A DNA stretch of 64,000 bases from Amycolatopsis japonica (GCF_000732925.1 NZ_CP008953.1:868001-932000), one strand, 5' to 3'; shown: positions 27,408-36,957, counted from the stretch's first letter. Notes: a model not told the origin generated them from the letters alone. A program made the numbers and translations.

Positions 27408-29426
27408 ATGTCGAACCGCCTGAAGGCCGCGACCAGTCCGTACCTGCTGCAGCACGCCGACAACCCGGTGGACTGGTGGCCATGGGGCGAGGAGGCGCTG
27501 GCCGAGGCGAAACGGCGGAACGTGCCGATCCTGCTTTCGGTCGGCTACGCGGCCTGCCACTGGTGCCATGTCATGGCGCACGAGTCCTTCGAGGACGAAG
27601 CCACCGCGACGCTGATGAACGCGAACTTCGTCAACATCAAGGTGGACCGCGAGGAGCGCCCGGACATCGACTCGGTGTACATGGCGGCCACGCAGGCGAT
27701 GACCGGTCAGGGCGGCTGGCCGATGACGTGCTTCCTGACGCCGGAAGGGGAGCCGTTCCATTGCGGCACCTACTATCCGCCGTCGCCGCGGCCCGGGATG
27801 CCGTCGTTCTCGCAGCTGCTCGTCGCGGTCGCCGAGGCCTGGGGCGAGCGGCCGGACGAGCTGCGTTCCGGCGCCCGGCAGATCATCGCCCACCTCACGG
27901 AGAAGAGCGGGCCGCTGCCCGAGTCCGTTGTGGACGGTGCGGCGCTGGACGCCGCGGTCGCCACGCTGCGCAAGGAGTTCGACACCGGGAACGGCGGATT
28001 CGGGGGAGCGCCGAAGTTCCCGCCGACCATGGCGTTGAACTTCCTGCTCCGTCACCACGAGCGCACCGGTGCCGACCTCGCCATGGTCGAGCACACCGCC
28101 GAGGCGATGGCGCTGGGCGGCCTGAACGACCAGCTCGCGGGTGGGTTCGCGCGGTACTCGGTCGACGCGGGCTGGGAAGTGCCGCATTTCGAGAAGATGC
28201 TGTACGACAACGGTTTGCTCCTGCGGTTCTACGCGCAGTTCCACGGCGTGACCGGGCACGAGTACGCACGGCGGGCGGTCGAAGAGACGGCGGAGTTCTT
28301 GCTGCGCGACCTCGGGACGACCGAGGGCGGTTTCGCCGCGTCGCTCGACGCGGACACCGATGGCGTCGAAGGGCTCACCTACGTCTGGACGCCCGCGCAG
28401 CTCGCCGAAGTGCTCGGCGAGGAGGACGGTGCTTGGGCGGCCGAGCTGTTCCAGGTGACCGAGCGGGGCAATTTCGAGCATGGCGCCTCGACGCTGCGGC
28501 TGCGCGAACCGCATCCAGAGGACGAAACGCGTTATGAGCGAGTCCGCCGCGCGTTGCTGGCCGCGCGGAACGAGCGCCCCCAGCCCGCCCGCGACGACAA
28601 GGTGATCGCCGCCTGGAACGGGCTGGCGATCGGCGCGCTCGCCAAAGCGGGCTCGCGGCTCGATCGTCCACAGTGGATCGAAGCGGCGGCTCGCGCGGCG
28701 GCATTCCTGATGGACACCCATTTCGTGGCCGGACGCCTGCGCCGGACCTCCCGCGACGGCGTCGTCGGCACGACGGCGGGGGTGCTGGAGGACTACGCGT
28801 GCCTCGCCGAAGGACTGCTCGAACTCCACCAGTCGACGGGCGAGCCGCGGTGGCTCGCCGACGCCATCACCTTGCTGGACCTCGCGTTGACCCATTTCGG
28901 CGTCCCCGACTCGACGGGTGCCTATTACGACACCGCCGACGACGCGGAAGTCCTGGTGCAGCGGCCTTCCGACCCGACCGACAACGCGAGCCCGTCGGGA
29001 GCCTCGGCCTTGGCGAACGCCTTGCTGACCGCGTCCGTGCTGGCCGGGCACGACCGGGTGGGCCGCTATCGCGAGGCGGCCGAGCAGGCGCTCGCCCGGG
29101 CGGGACGGCTCGCCGCCCACGCGCCGCGGTTCGCCGGGCACTGGCTCACCGTGGCCGAAGCGGCCGCCGCCGGACCGGTGCAGGTCGCCGTCGTCGGCCC
29201 GGATGCCGCTTCACGCGCGGATCTGCTGGCCGCGGCCGTCGCGTCGTTGCCGGACGGAGCCGTCGTCGTGAGCGGGACCCCGGATGCCGAAGGGGTGCCG
29301 CTGCTGGCCGATCGGCCGCTGGTCGACGGCACCGCCGCCGCGTACGTGTGCCGCGGGTACGTGTGCGAGCGGCCCGTCACCACCGCCGAGGAACTGCGGT
29401 CTCAGCTCACCAGTCCCACGACATAG
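27408..29426 (+). CDS. DUF255 thioredoxin-domain protein (YyaL/SPATA20 family)
   Basis: The 672-residue product has an N-terminal thioredoxin-like domain beginning [20 protein letters not shown] with the CxxC site [10 protein letters not shown] large alpha/alpha-toroid domain, resembling N-acyl-glucosamine epimerase or cellobiose epimerase folds, spans about 200-660. Length and the [11 protein letters not shown] and [11 protein letters not shown] phrases are standard for the family. It is the likely counterpart of Rv1084. The reaction is unproven. The last 20 bases overlap the end of the convergent secreted-protein gene. Confidence 0.88.
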   Translation: MSNRLKAATSPYLLQHADNPVDWWPWGEEALAEAKRRNVPILLSVGYAACHWCHVMAHESFEDEATATLMNANFVNIKVDREERPDIDSVYMAATQAMTGQGGWPMTCFLTPEGEPFHCGTYYPPSPRPGMPSFSQLLVAVAEAWGERPDELRSGARQIIAHLTEKSGPLPESVVDGAALDAAVATLRKEFDTGNGGFGGAPKFPPTMALNFLLRHHERTGADLAMVEHTAEAMALGGLNDQLAGGFARYSVDAGWEVPHFEKMLYDNGLLLRFYAQFHGVTGHEYARRAVEETAEFLLRDLGTTEGGFAASLDADTDGVEGLTYVWTPAQLAEVLGEEDGAWAAELFQVTERGNFEHGASTLRLREPHPEDETRYERVRRALLAARNERPQPARDDKVIAAWNGLAIGALAKAGSRLDRPQWIEAAARAAAFLMDTHFVAGRLRRTSRDGVVGTTAGVLEDYACLAEGLLELHQSTGEPRWLADAITLLDLALTHFGVPDSTGAYYDTADDAEVLVQRPSDPTDNASPSGASALANALLTASVLAGHDRVGRYREAAEQALARAGRLAAHAPRFAGHWLTVAEAAAAGPVQVAVVGPDAASRADLLAAAVASLPDGAVVVSGTPDAEGVPLLADRPLVDGTAAAYVCRGYVCERPVTTAEELRSQLTSPTT

Positions 29427-29883
29427 GGGCGAAGGCACCGCCGCCCGTCTGCGGTGCGCCTGCCGGTTTCACGGTGACCTGTGGCTTCGGCTTCGGTTTC
29501 GGAGTGGGTTTCGGCGGCTTCGTGGTGCTGGACGGCGGGACTCCCGTCACCGTGAACGTCCGGGTCGACTTGCGTCCGTCGGTGCAGTTGAGCGTCGCGA
29601 CGTATTTGCCGGGCTTCTTCACCACGCGCCCGTACCCGCCGTATTTCCCGAAGTTCCCGCCGATGGTCCAGCCGATCGGCTCGGCGAGCCCCGGAGACGT
29701 CACCGGGCCTTTCGGGACACACCCGCCCGCGCCCGCCCTGGTTTCGGCGTAGATCTGCTCGCCCGGCCCGAGCGGGGTCGGGCCGAGATACCAGCTGGGA
29801 TCGGTGGTCGCGGCGGCCGGCGCGACCACCGCCAGCTGCGCGGCTCCGAGCACGAGCGCGCCGATCATGACCTTCTTCAGCAT
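29407..29883 (-). CDS. Secreted Ig-like protein with Pro/Lys-rich tail
   Basis: The 158-residue product has a signal peptide ([20 protein letters not shown], cleavage after ATA or nearby) and a beta-rich domain with one disulfide-capable pair (GGCVPKG and LNCTDG). A Thr/Pro/Lys linker ([17 protein letters not shown]) and the terminus [17 protein letters not shown] follow. PQTGGG resembles the start of a cell-wall sorting signal, but the membrane helix and basic tail expected after it are missing. Ligand and role are unknown. Confidence 0.7.
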   Translation of the reverse strand: MLKKVMIGALVLGAAQLAVVAPAAATTDPSWYLGPTPLGPGEQIYAETRAGAGGCVPKGPVTSPGLAEPIGWTIGGNFGKYGGYGRVVKKPGKYVATLNCTDGRKSTRTFTVTGVPPSSTTKPPKPTPKPKPKPQVTVKPAGAPQTGGGAFAPMSWDW

Positions 29884-30039
29884 GAGGTTCCCCTTCCTCG
29901 TCGGCTGCTGGTGGGAACACGTCCGCGCAGGTCATCAGGTTGCCCCGGGTTTTCGCCGGGGGAGAACACGCGTGAGTTTCTGTCGCTGCGGGCGTAGCGT
30001 CGGTAGCGTTGTAATCATGTAATCGAGGAGGCGGGTCAG

Positions 30040-30600
30040 ATGGGACGCGGAAGCTGGAAAGGCCGGGGCGGCTGGCAGCAGGCGGACATCCCGGCGGCGG
30101 ACGACGCGGCCGCGTGGTTCGGCGGCAGACTCCCCGAAGGCTGGTTCACCGGCGACCCCGAAGTCACGGTGGATCGCGAAGAGATCGTCATCGTCGGCGA
30201 ACTCCAGCCGCTCACCGGCGAGTACGCCGACGACGCGGCCCGCGCGGCGGCCGAGGACGGCCGGATCAGCCGGTTCCGCGAGGAGACCCGCGACGAGCGG
30301 ATCGAGATCGCGCGCCAGGCGGAGCACCGCTATCAGCGCAAGGTCGCGTGGGGCGCGAGCCTCGGCGGCACACGGCATCTGTTCACCACGCATTCGGCGC
30401 CGGTCATGACCAGGCTGCGGCAGCCGGAACGCCTGGTGCTCGACACCCTCGTCGACGCGGGCGTCGCCCGGTCGCGGTCGGAGGCGCTCGCCTGGGCCGT
30501 CCGGCTGGTCGGGGAGCACGCGGACGCCTGGCTCGCCGAGCTTCGGGAGGCGATGACCAAGGTCGACGATCTCCGCTCACAGGGACCGGATCTTTCCTGA
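30040..30600 (+). CDS. Conserved actinobacterial hypothetical protein with C-terminal RHH-like helices
   Basis: This is a soluble 186-residue protein. The N-terminus is Gly/Trp-rich (MGRGSWKGRGGWQQAD). The middle holds a charged stretch (ISRFREETRDERIEIARQAE) and the conserved-looking core WGASLGGTRHLFTTHSAPVM. The last 60 residues (QPERLVLDTLVDAGVARSRS onward) look like the helix-helix part of a ribbon-helix-helix or a small helical bundle. AGGAGG precedes the ATG. I recognise the protein as a recurrent actinobacterial hypothetical, without a known function. Confidence 0.65.
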   Translation: MGRGSWKGRGGWQQADIPAADDAAAWFGGRLPEGWFTGDPEVTVDREEIVIVGELQPLTGEYADDAARAAAEDGRISRFREETRDERIEIARQAEHRYQRKVAWGASLGGTRHLFTTHSAPVMTRLRQPERLVLDTLVDAGVARSRSEALAWAVRLVGEHADAWLAELREAMTKVDDLRSQGPDLS

Positions 30601-30669
30601 GGCCGGGGTCCGCCCGTAGAGTCGGGATTCCGCCGTCTTCACCGAAGTCCTCTTGCGAAAGAAGGCGTC

Positions 30670-32025
30670 ATGGACGGCAGATTCTCCCGGCGTTGGCTGA
30701 TCAAGGGCGGTCTCGTGGTGGCCGCGAGCCCACTGCTCGCGCCCACGGCCTCGGCGGCCCCGGCCCTTCCCTGGCCCGCGGCCGAAGACATCGTCGCGCG
30801 GACGAAACGGCCGGTCTTCCCGGACCGGACGTTCTCGGTGCTCGGCTTCGGCGCCAAGGGTGACGGGAAGACCGACAACACCGCAGCGATCAGGAAGGCG
30901 ATCGAGACGGCCAACGCGCGCGGCGGCGGACGCGTCGTCGTGCCGAAGGGCACCTTCGTCACCGGTGCGGTGTACCTCAAGAGCAACGTCGACCTGCATC
31001 TCGCGGCGGGCGCCGTGCTCGCTTTCGGTTCCGACGCCTCGAAGTTCCCGAACGTGCTCACCCGCTACGAGGGCATCGAGTGCGTGAACCGGTCGCCGAT
31101 GATCTACGCGTACCGGGAATCCAACATCGCGCTGACCGGGAAGGGCACCCTCGACGCGGCGGGCACGGCGTCCTGGAACAAGGGCAAGGATCGCGAGTAC
31201 CTGGAATCGTTGGTGGCCAAGGGAATTCCGCCCGAGCGGCGGATCGTCCCCGGCTCCGGGCACGCCATGCGCTCCACGTTCGTCGAACCGTATTCGTGCG
31301 ACACCGTGCTCATCGAAGGGATCACGCTGAAGAACCCGATGTTCTGGCAGCTGCATCCCACGCTCTGCCGGAACGTCACGATCGACGGCGTCCGCACGGA
31401 CGCGAGCACCGCGCATTCCAACACCGACGCCTGCGATCCGGAGTCCTGCGACCACGTCGTGATCGTGAACTCCCACCTCGGCGCGCACGACGACAACATC
31501 GCGCTCAAATCGGGCCGGGACGCCGACGGCCGCAGGATCGGCGTGCCGTGCCAGAACATCGTCGTCGCGAACTGCGTGATGGACGGCAACTGGGGCGCGA
31601 TCACCTGCGGCAGCGAACAGACCGGCGGCATCCGGAACGTCTACGCGCACAAGCTCACCGTCACCGGCGAGACGAAGTACGGGCTGTACGTCAAGTCGAA
31701 CACGTTGCGCGGCGGATTCACCGAGAACGTCAACCTTGACAGCGTCTCCGGCACGTTCGTCCGCTCGGTCGTGTACGTGCTGCCGGACTACAACGGACAG
31801 ACGGGCGCGTACGTCCCCCGGTTCGGACCGTTCACCCTCAGTCGTTCCAGCAGCACGAAATGCGGGCTGGCGGCGTTCAATGTCCGAGGGTTGCCCAACT
31901 CACACGTTCGGGGGCTGCGGGTGGGCGATTGCCGCTTCGACGGCGTCGCGAACACGGAGAACACCCTGAAACACGTCGACGACCTGCGGTTCGAGAACAC
32001 GACGATCAACGGGGAACCGGTCTGA
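30670..32025 (+). CDS. Glycoside hydrolase family 28 (polygalacturonase-like), Tat-exported
   Basis: The 451-residue product begins SRRWLIKGG followed by a hydrophobic run and TASAA, a twin-arginine signal peptide. The mature part is a right-handed beta-helix starting FSVLGFGAKGDGKTDNTAAI. GH28 landmarks are SNTDACDPESC and GAHDDNIALKSGRD (catalytic aspartates) and KYGLYVKSN (the RIK-like position). The enzyme should hydrolyse pectic or related galacturonan or rhamnogalacturonan chains outside the cell; the exact substrate is open. The ATG at 30670 has GAAAG and AAGG nearby. A 14-bp hairpin follows. Confidence 0.88.
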   Translation: MDGRFSRRWLIKGGLVVAASPLLAPTASAAPALPWPAAEDIVARTKRPVFPDRTFSVLGFGAKGDGKTDNTAAIRKAIETANARGGGRVVVPKGTFVTGAVYLKSNVDLHLAAGAVLAFGSDASKFPNVLTRYEGIECVNRSPMIYAYRESNIALTGKGTLDAAGTASWNKGKDREYLESLVAKGIPPERRIVPGSGHAMRSTFVEPYSCDTVLIEGITLKNPMFWQLHPTLCRNVTIDGVRTDASTAHSNTDACDPESCDHVVIVNSHLGAHDDNIALKSGRDADGRRIGVPCQNIVVANCVMDGNWGAITCGSEQTGGIRNVYAHKLTVTGETKYGLYVKSNTLRGGFTENVNLDSVSGTFVRSVVYVLPDYNGQTGAYVPRFGPFTLSRSSSTKCGLAAFNVRGLPNSHVRGLRVGDCRFDGVANTENTLKHVDDLRFENTTINGEPV

Positions 32026-32040
32026 TTCGTCCTGCGCTTC

Positions 32041-32083
32041 CCGATGCGGTGCGGCAGGCTGAACGCAGACCGCACCGCATCGG
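32041..32083 (+). terminator. Hairpin between the GH28 and acyl-CoA oxidase genes, touching the next ribosome site
   Basis: Perfect 14-base arms CCGATGCGGTGCGG (32041-32054) and its complement (32070-32083) flank a 15-base loop. The GGAGGA of the next gene begins at 32082, so the stem ends inside the ribosome site. It can serve as a terminator for the GH28 gene and might modulate initiation of the oxidase gene. Confidence 0.6.
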
Positions 32084-32090
32084 AGGAATC

Positions 32091-33983
32091 GTGGACACAC
32101 CAGGACTTCCCGCGAAGATCGACCCGGACGTGCTGACCACCGTCCTCGATGGACGGTGGGCCGAGCTCCGCCGCGCGGTGCGCGCGCAGATGGCCGCGGA
32201 GGTCTTCGAAGACCCTGTCGACGTCGACACCGAAACGCATCGCGTCCAGGTGCTCGAATGGCTGCGGCTGCTCGCCCGCACCGACCGGCCGGGGCTCGGC
32301 TTCGACCCGGCGTACGGCGGTGGCGGAGATGTCGGCGGCGCGTTGACGTCGTTCGAGATGCTGGGCTTCGGCGATCTCTCGCTGATGGTGAAGGCCGGTG
32401 TCCAATGGGGTCTGTTCGGCGGCGCCGTGCAGCTGCTCGGCACCGAACGCCACCACGAGCGGTATCTGCGCGACATCAAGGATCTGGACTTGCTGGGCTG
32501 TTTCGCGATGACCGAGCACGGGCACGGCTCGGACGTCCAGCATCTGCGCACCACCGCGACCTACGACCCGGCGACGCGCGAGTTCGTCGTGCACACGCCG
32601 GACCGCGGCGCGATGAAGGAGTACATCGGCAACGCCGCCCGCGACGGCGAACTCGCCGTGGTGTTCGCGCAGCTGATCACCGGTGGCGAGTCACGCGGGG
32701 TGCACGCGTTCCTGGTGCCGATCCGCGGCGAGAAGGCGCGCGGCGTCGAGATCGAGGACTGCGGCCGCAAGGCGGGCCTCAACGGCGTCGACAACGGACG
32801 GCTCACGTTCGACCAAGTGCGGATTCCGCGCGAGGCGCTGCTCGACCGCTTCGGTGACGTCGCCGAGGACGGGACGTACACGAGCCCGATCGAAAGCGAC
32901 GGCCGCCGGTTCTTCACGATGCTCGGCACGCTCATCCGCGGCCGCGGCCGCGTCAGCGTCGCGGGCAGCGCCGGCAGCGCGACGAAACGCGCGCTGGCGC
33001 TGGCCATCCGCTACGGCGAGCAGCGGCGGCAGTTCGCGCGGCCCGACGGCGAGGAGGTCGTGATCCTCGACTACCGCGCCCACCAGCGGAAACTGCTGCC
33101 CGCGCTGGCGACGTCGTACGCCCTGCACTTCGCGCAGGAAGGGCTCGTCTCGAAGCTGCACGACATCGCCGAGGACGCGCCGGAGGAGGAGCAGCGAGAG
33201 CTGGAATCGCGCGCCGCCGGCATCAAGGCGGTCTCGACCTGGCACGCGACGGCGACCATCCAGGCGGCCCGGGAGGCATGTGGCGGCTCCGGCTATCTCT
33301 CGGAGAACCTGCTCGCCGGGCTGAAGGCCGACACGGACGTCTTCACCACCTTCGAGGGTGACAACACCGTGCTGCTGCAGCTGGTCGCGAAGGGTTTGCT
33401 GACCAGCTACAAGGACCACTTCCAGGACCTCAGCCCGCTCGCGACCGCGCGGTTCGTGGCGGAGCAGCTCGTCGAGGCCGTGATCGAACGGACGTCCGCG
33501 CGCAAGGTCGTTGAGCGGCTCACCGAAGCCGACGACGGCGACGTCCTCTACTCCCGCGAATGGCACCTGAAGCTGTTCGAAGACCGCGAAGAGCACGTCC
33601 TCGGCGGCGTCGCGCAGCGTCTGCGTAAGGCGGGTTCGGACCCCTTCGGCGTCTTTAACGACGCGCAGGACCACGTGCTGCGCGCCGGACGAGCGCACGT
33701 CGATCGGGTGGTGCTGGAAGCGTTCGTCGACGCCATCGAACGCTGTGCCGACGCGGAGGCCCGCGAGCTGCTGGAGCGGGTCTGCGACCTCTACGCGCTC
33801 GCGAACATCGAGGCGGATCGCGGCTGGTTCCTCGAACACGGACGCCTGACGTCCGGGCGCTCGAAGGCCGTCACCGCCGCGGTGAACGCGCTGTGCGCCG
33901 ACCTGCGCCCGCACGCGCGGACCCTCGTGGACGCCTTCGCTATCCCCGAGCCGTACCTAGCGGCTCCGATGCTGCGGGACTGA
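32091..33983 (+). CDS. Acyl-CoA oxidase / dehydrogenase (ACOX-like)
   Basis: This 630-residue flavoprotein of fatty acyl-CoA alpha,beta-oxidation follows the long acyl-CoA oxidase layout rather than the 380-residue dehydrogenase. The FAD-binding segment is CFAMTEHGHGSDVQHLRT, the middle domain contains GRGRVSVAGSAGSATKRAL, and GGSGYLSENL and TTFEGDNTVLLQLVAKGLL mark the catalytic-glutamate region. The start is GTG at 32091 with GGAGGA five bases upstream. The stop lies within the convergent channel gene (44-base overlap). Confidence 0.88.
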   Translation: MDTPGLPAKIDPDVLTTVLDGRWAELRRAVRAQMAAEVFEDPVDVDTETHRVQVLEWLRLLARTDRPGLGFDPAYGGGGDVGGALTSFEMLGFGDLSLMVKAGVQWGLFGGAVQLLGTERHHERYLRDIKDLDLLGCFAMTEHGHGSDVQHLRTTATYDPATREFVVHTPDRGAMKEYIGNAARDGELAVVFAQLITGGESRGVHAFLVPIRGEKARGVEIEDCGRKAGLNGVDNGRLTFDQVRIPREALLDRFGDVAEDGTYTSPIESDGRRFFTMLGTLIRGRGRVSVAGSAGSATKRALALAIRYGEQRRQFARPDGEEVVILDYRAHQRKLLPALATSYALHFAQEGLVSKLHDIAEDAPEEEQRELESRAAGIKAVSTWHATATIQAAREACGGSGYLSENLLAGLKADTDVFTTFEGDNTVLLQLVAKGLLTSYKDHFQDLSPLATARFVAEQLVEAVIERTSARKVVERLTEADDGDVLYSREWHLKLFEDREEHVLGGVAQRLRKAGSDPFGVFNDAQDHVLRAGRAHVDRVVLEAFVDAIERCADAEARELLERVCDLYALANIEADRGWFLEHGRLTSGRSKAVTAAVNALCADLRPHARTLVDAFAIPEPYLAAPMLRD

Positions 33984-34686
33984 CCTCGGCGCGCTGCTCG
34001 GCGAGCTCGGCCCGCAACGCCTTGACCTCGCGGGTCAGCTCGTCGAGATGCTCGCGGGTCACGGCCTGCGCGTTCTCGTCGGCTTCGGTCACCCGGCGGA
34101 TCAGCCACGACGCGAGCGTCGCGGTGACCACACCGAGCAGGGCGATCCCCGCCACCATGAGCCCGACCGCGACGATCCGGCCGGTGCCGCTGACGGGGTA
34201 GCGGTCGCCGTAGCCGACCGTGGTGATCGTCGTGATCGACCACCACACCGCGTCCGGGAAGTCGGTGATCGGCGCGTCCGGCACGGCGCGCTCGGCGTCG
34301 AGCACGGCGAGCGCCGAACAGAACACGATGAGCGCCGTCGCGCCCACGGTGTAGACCACGACGCGCCCGCGCAGCGACAGGCCGGCGTTGCGGTTGAGGA
34401 CGTTGAGCACCGTGACCAGCCGGAGCAGCCGCAGCTGCCGGATCAGCGGGAGCACGATGATCAGCAGGTCGAAGACGTTGTTCTTCAGGAAGACCCGTTT
34501 GTCCTCGGCGTGCTTGAGGCGGACGGCGTAGTCGAGGGCGAAGACCGCCCACGCGAGCCAGGTGACGACCTCGCACCAGACCCGCCCGGTGTGCCCGAGC
34601 GAGGGCTGGAGGATCGGCCAGGCGTACGCGGCCAGGAACAGTACGGCGGCGGCGTTGAGCGGCCACTCCATCCGCTTTTCCCACAT
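33940..34686 (-). CDS. Voltage-gated-type potassium channel
   Basis: The 248-residue six-helix channel has the selectivity filter TVGYGDRYP between two helices. An Arg-containing S4-like segment (IRQLRLLRLVTVLNVLNRN) suggests a voltage sensor. The C-terminus is a coiled coil (VTREHLDELTREVKALRAEL) likely to promote tetramer formation. GAGGAG precedes the ATG at 34686 by eight bases. It overlaps the convergent oxidase gene by 44 bases. Confidence 0.9.
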   Translation of the reverse strand: MWEKRMEWPLNAAAVLFLAAYAWPILQPSLGHTGRVWCEVVTWLAWAVFALDYAVRLKHAEDKRVFLKNNVFDLLIIVLPLIRQLRLLRLVTVLNVLNRNAGLSLRGRVVVYTVGATALIVFCSALAVLDAERAVPDAPITDFPDAVWWSITTITTVGYGDRYPVSGTGRIVAVGLMVAGIALLGVVTATLASWLIRRVTEADENAQAVTREHLDELTREVKALRAELAEQRAEVSPAASEPLGTARG

Positions 34687-34724
34687 CGAACGTCTCCTCA
34701 CCTGGCCTTTCCCAGGTGCGTACG

Positions 34725-35174
34725 TTAAGCGATGTCGAGGGCCGTTCCATAGAGTTTGTCGGTTTTGAGGGTGATGTAGAGCCTTCGCTCGGCCGCGATG
34801 GTCTCGAGGAACTCCGCCTCGTCGTCGGGCTTCTGCCGCTGCGCCGCCAGGTATTCGAGGCCTGCCGTGTCGCCGGGTGTCCGGGTGACTTCGGAGAGTT
34901 CCGCTTTCCCTTCCACGACGGCGAAACTCCAGTGATCGGCGCTGGAGACGTACAGGGAGGCGGTCGGGTTGTTGCGGAGCTGCTTGACCTTCAGGCGGTC
35001 TTCGGTCGTGCTGATCCGGACCTCGCGCGTCTCCGGGTCCCACGTGTAGACGACGGTGGAGAGATGCGGGCGGCCATCACGCTTGACGGTCGCGAGGGCG
35101 CCGAAGGTGTGTCCGGCGAGGAAGTCGCTGAGGGCCGCGTCGTCGAGGCGGCGGGGCGGTGCGTTCTTGGCCAT
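34725..35174 (-). CDS. PPOX-class flavin/F420-dependent protein
   Basis: The 149-residue split-barrel protein contains TFGALATVKRDGRPHLSTVV and RISTTEDRLKVKQLRNNP, the pattern of small PPOX-class F420-dependent enzymes of actinobacteria. These reduce varied substrates or bind the cofactor. The ATG at 35174 (MAKNAPPRRLDD) gives a normal N-terminus. Cofactor choice between FMN and F420 cannot be settled by eye; F420 is more likely in this lineage. It ends 38 bases before the start of the channel gene on the same strand. Confidence 0.8.
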   Translation of the reverse strand: MAKNAPPRRLDDAALSDFLAGHTFGALATVKRDGRPHLSTVVYTWDPETREVRISTTEDRLKVKQLRNNPTASLYVSSADHWSFAVVEGKAELSEVTRTPGDTAGLEYLAAQRQKPDDEAEFLETIAAERRLYITLKTDKLYGTALDIA

Positions 35175-35284
35175 GCGGTGATCATGGCTGGCACGGCGAG
35201 GGCGCGGAAGAAGGCACTTTCTTGTGCCAGAGGGAACACGCTTGTGTCCGTCCTGGTCACGGGATCGCGTGAACATGCACGTAC

Positions 35285-35313
35285 TTGACGTACGTGACGT
35301 ACTTGGGCAGACT
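35285..35313 (+). promoter_or_regulatory. Promoter with ACGTAC repeats upstream of the toxin-antitoxin pair
   Basis: TTGACG at 35285-35290 and CAGACT at 35308-35313 have a 17-base spacer. The region 35278-35304 contains overlapping CACGTACTTG, GACGTACGTG and GACGTACTTG units with partial dyad symmetry, the usual arrangement for antitoxin autorepression. The binding protein is inferred. Confidence 0.5.
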
Positions 35314-35338
35314 GGTTACGACTTATCGGGAGGCCCCT

Positions 35339-35755
35339 GTGTCCGCTCTGCACTACGACAGCTACACCGAAGCTCGCGCGCACCTGAAGGATCTGTTGGA
35401 TGCCGCGGAAAAAGGCCGTGTCGCCACGGTTCGGCGTGACTCGGTCCAGGCTGCCGTCGTGGACGTCGAGCGTCTGCGCTACTTCCTCGCGTCGCTTCTG
35501 CCCGCGTCCGCCCAGGTCGTAGCCGAGGATGGCGGCTGGTCCGTGTTCATCCCGGGCTTGCCGGTTGCGGCGGACGGCGCCACTTTCGACGAGGCGCTGA
35601 TCGAGATGGTCGACGCTTTGCGGGAGTACGCGGAAGACTGGCAGTCGCGGCTGCTGGACGCTCCGAACCACCGTGACAACTGGGGTCTGGTCCAGTTGAT
35701 CAGCCTGAGCGACGACGATCAGCTTCGTGATTGGCTGGCAGGTACCGCGCGGTGA
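35339..35755 (+). CDS. Antitoxin-like protein of a two-gene module (Phd/HicB-type features)
   Basis: The 138-residue product has an N-terminal part (YTEARAHLKDLLDAAEKGRV, then TVRRDSVQAAVVDVERLRYF) typical of Phd/YefM-like antitoxins. A later part (WSVFIPGLPVAADGATFDEA) resembles the HicB-like degron fold. It appears to combine both. The start is GTG at 35339 with CGGGAGG five bases upstream. Its TGA overlaps the next GTG (GTGA, 35752-35755), and repeat-rich promoter sequence precedes it. Confidence 0.7.
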   Translation: MSALHYDSYTEARAHLKDLLDAAEKGRVATVRRDSVQAAVVDVERLRYFLASLLPASAQVVAEDGGWSVFIPGLPVAADGATFDEALIEMVDALREYAEDWQSRLLDAPNHRDNWGLVQLISLSDDDQLRDWLAGTAR

Positions 35756-36177
35756 ACTGGCCACTACCCACGCGCAAAGACCACGAATCGTTCTGTCAGA
35801 TCGAGGAGTGGCGCCGGGTTCGCGACGCCCGCGGCCGGACGGGCACGCATCACGTCACCTACGAACTCGGCCTCGTGGACGGCCGTATCCTGCGGACCCG
35901 GATCTCGCATCCGGTGGACCGGACCGGGTACGGCAAGAGCATCTGGAAGCACATCCTTCGCGACCAGCTCGACGTCGACGAGCCGTGCTTCTGGTCGTGC
36001 GTGCAGGACGGCGTCAAACCCGACCGCGGGCTTCCCGTGCCGCAGGCTGAAGCCCTCCCAGCCGACCTCGTGCACCTGTTGCTTTCCCGGGTCGGCCTCG
36101 CTGAGGCCGATGTGGCGGCCATGACCAAGGCCGAGGCCATTTCGAGGCTTCAGCAGTTCTGGACCGAGAACAGCTGA
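35752..36177 (+). CDS. Putative cytotoxic translational repressor (toxin partner)
   Basis: The 141-residue product begins VNWPLPTRKDHESFCQIEEW and contains RDARGRTGTHHVTYELGLVD and GKSIWKHILRDQLDV. I recognise it as an actinobacterial family usually annotated as a cytotoxic translational repressor next to a small antitoxin. No catalytic residues can be assigned. Translation is coupled to the upstream gene by a four-base GTGA overlap. Toxic activity is inference from context and family name. Confidence 0.68.
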   Translation: MNWPLPTRKDHESFCQIEEWRRVRDARGRTGTHHVTYELGLVDGRILRTRISHPVDRTGYGKSIWKHILRDQLDVDEPCFWSCVQDGVKPDRGLPVPQAEALPADLVHLLLSRVGLAEADVAAMTKAEAISRLQQFWTENS

Positions 36178-36184
36178 CTTGCGG

Positions 36185-36871
36185 TTAGGCGTACATCGCC
36201 AGCCAGATCGCGATGTAGTGCGAAACCGCGGCCAGAACCGTGCAGGCGTGGAAGTACTCGTGGTACCCGAAGGTGTCCGGGAAGTGGTTCGGCCACTTCA
36301 CCGCGTAGAACACCGCGCCCAGCGTGTAGAACAGCCCGCCGACGCAGAGCAGCACGAGCGCCGCGACGCCGGCGTGCGTGGCCAGTTCGGGCAGGACGAA
36401 GACGGCGACCCAGCCCAGTGCGATGTAGATCGGCACGCCCAGCCAGCGTGGCGCGTTCGGCCACAGCATCTTCAGGGTGACGCCGCCGATCGCGCCGCCC
36501 CACACGATCGCGAGCACGATGTACCCGGTCGGCTGGGACATGGCCAGAAGGGTGAACGGCGTGTAGGTGCCGGCGATGAACAGGAAGATCATCGAATGGT
36601 CGGCGCGCTTCATCCATTCGTATGCTCGTGGGCTCCACAAGCGACGGTGGTACAGCGCGCTGACGCCGAAGACGCCGAGTACGGTCAGGCCGTAGACCGA
36701 AGTGGACAAAGCGGCGATACCAGACACAGTGGACGCCGCGAGGCTGATGAGGGTCGCGGCTCCGGCGACGGCGCCGAAGAAGGACCAGAAGTGGATGTGC
36801 CCACGCAATCGAGGACGCGTGTCCACCACGGGCGCGGGGCCGGACGGCTGGGGTTCGGTCGCTACGCTCAC
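36185..36871 (-). CDS. Hemolysin III-family (PAQR-like) membrane protein
   Basis: The 228-residue product has seven hydrophobic segments and the family's conserved residues. These are SALYHRR near the second helix, RADHSMIFLFIAGTYTPF in the third, and the C-terminal pair FGYHEYFHACTV with SHYIAI, which form the putative metal site. The start is GTG at 36871. It is the positional counterpart of Rv1085c and ends eight bases from the convergent toxin gene. Despite the name, lytic activity is not established for most members. Confidence 0.88.
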   Translation of the reverse strand: MSVATEPQPSGPAPVVDTRPRLRGHIHFWSFFGAVAGAATLISLAASTVSGIAALSTSVYGLTVLGVFGVSALYHRRLWSPRAYEWMKRADHSMIFLFIAGTYTPFTLLAMSQPTGYIVLAIVWGGAIGGVTLKMLWPNAPRWLGVPIYIALGWVAVFVLPELATHAGVAALVLLCVGGLFYTLGAVFYAVKWPNHFPDTFGYHEYFHACTVLAAVSHYIAIWLAMYA

Positions 36872-36957
36872 TCACTCAGGTTACGGCACCGTAGGTTTTT
36901 CGCCAGTCTCCGTGGCGCGTCCCACTGGGGCCCTCGGGGTGACTAGTCTCCACTGGC

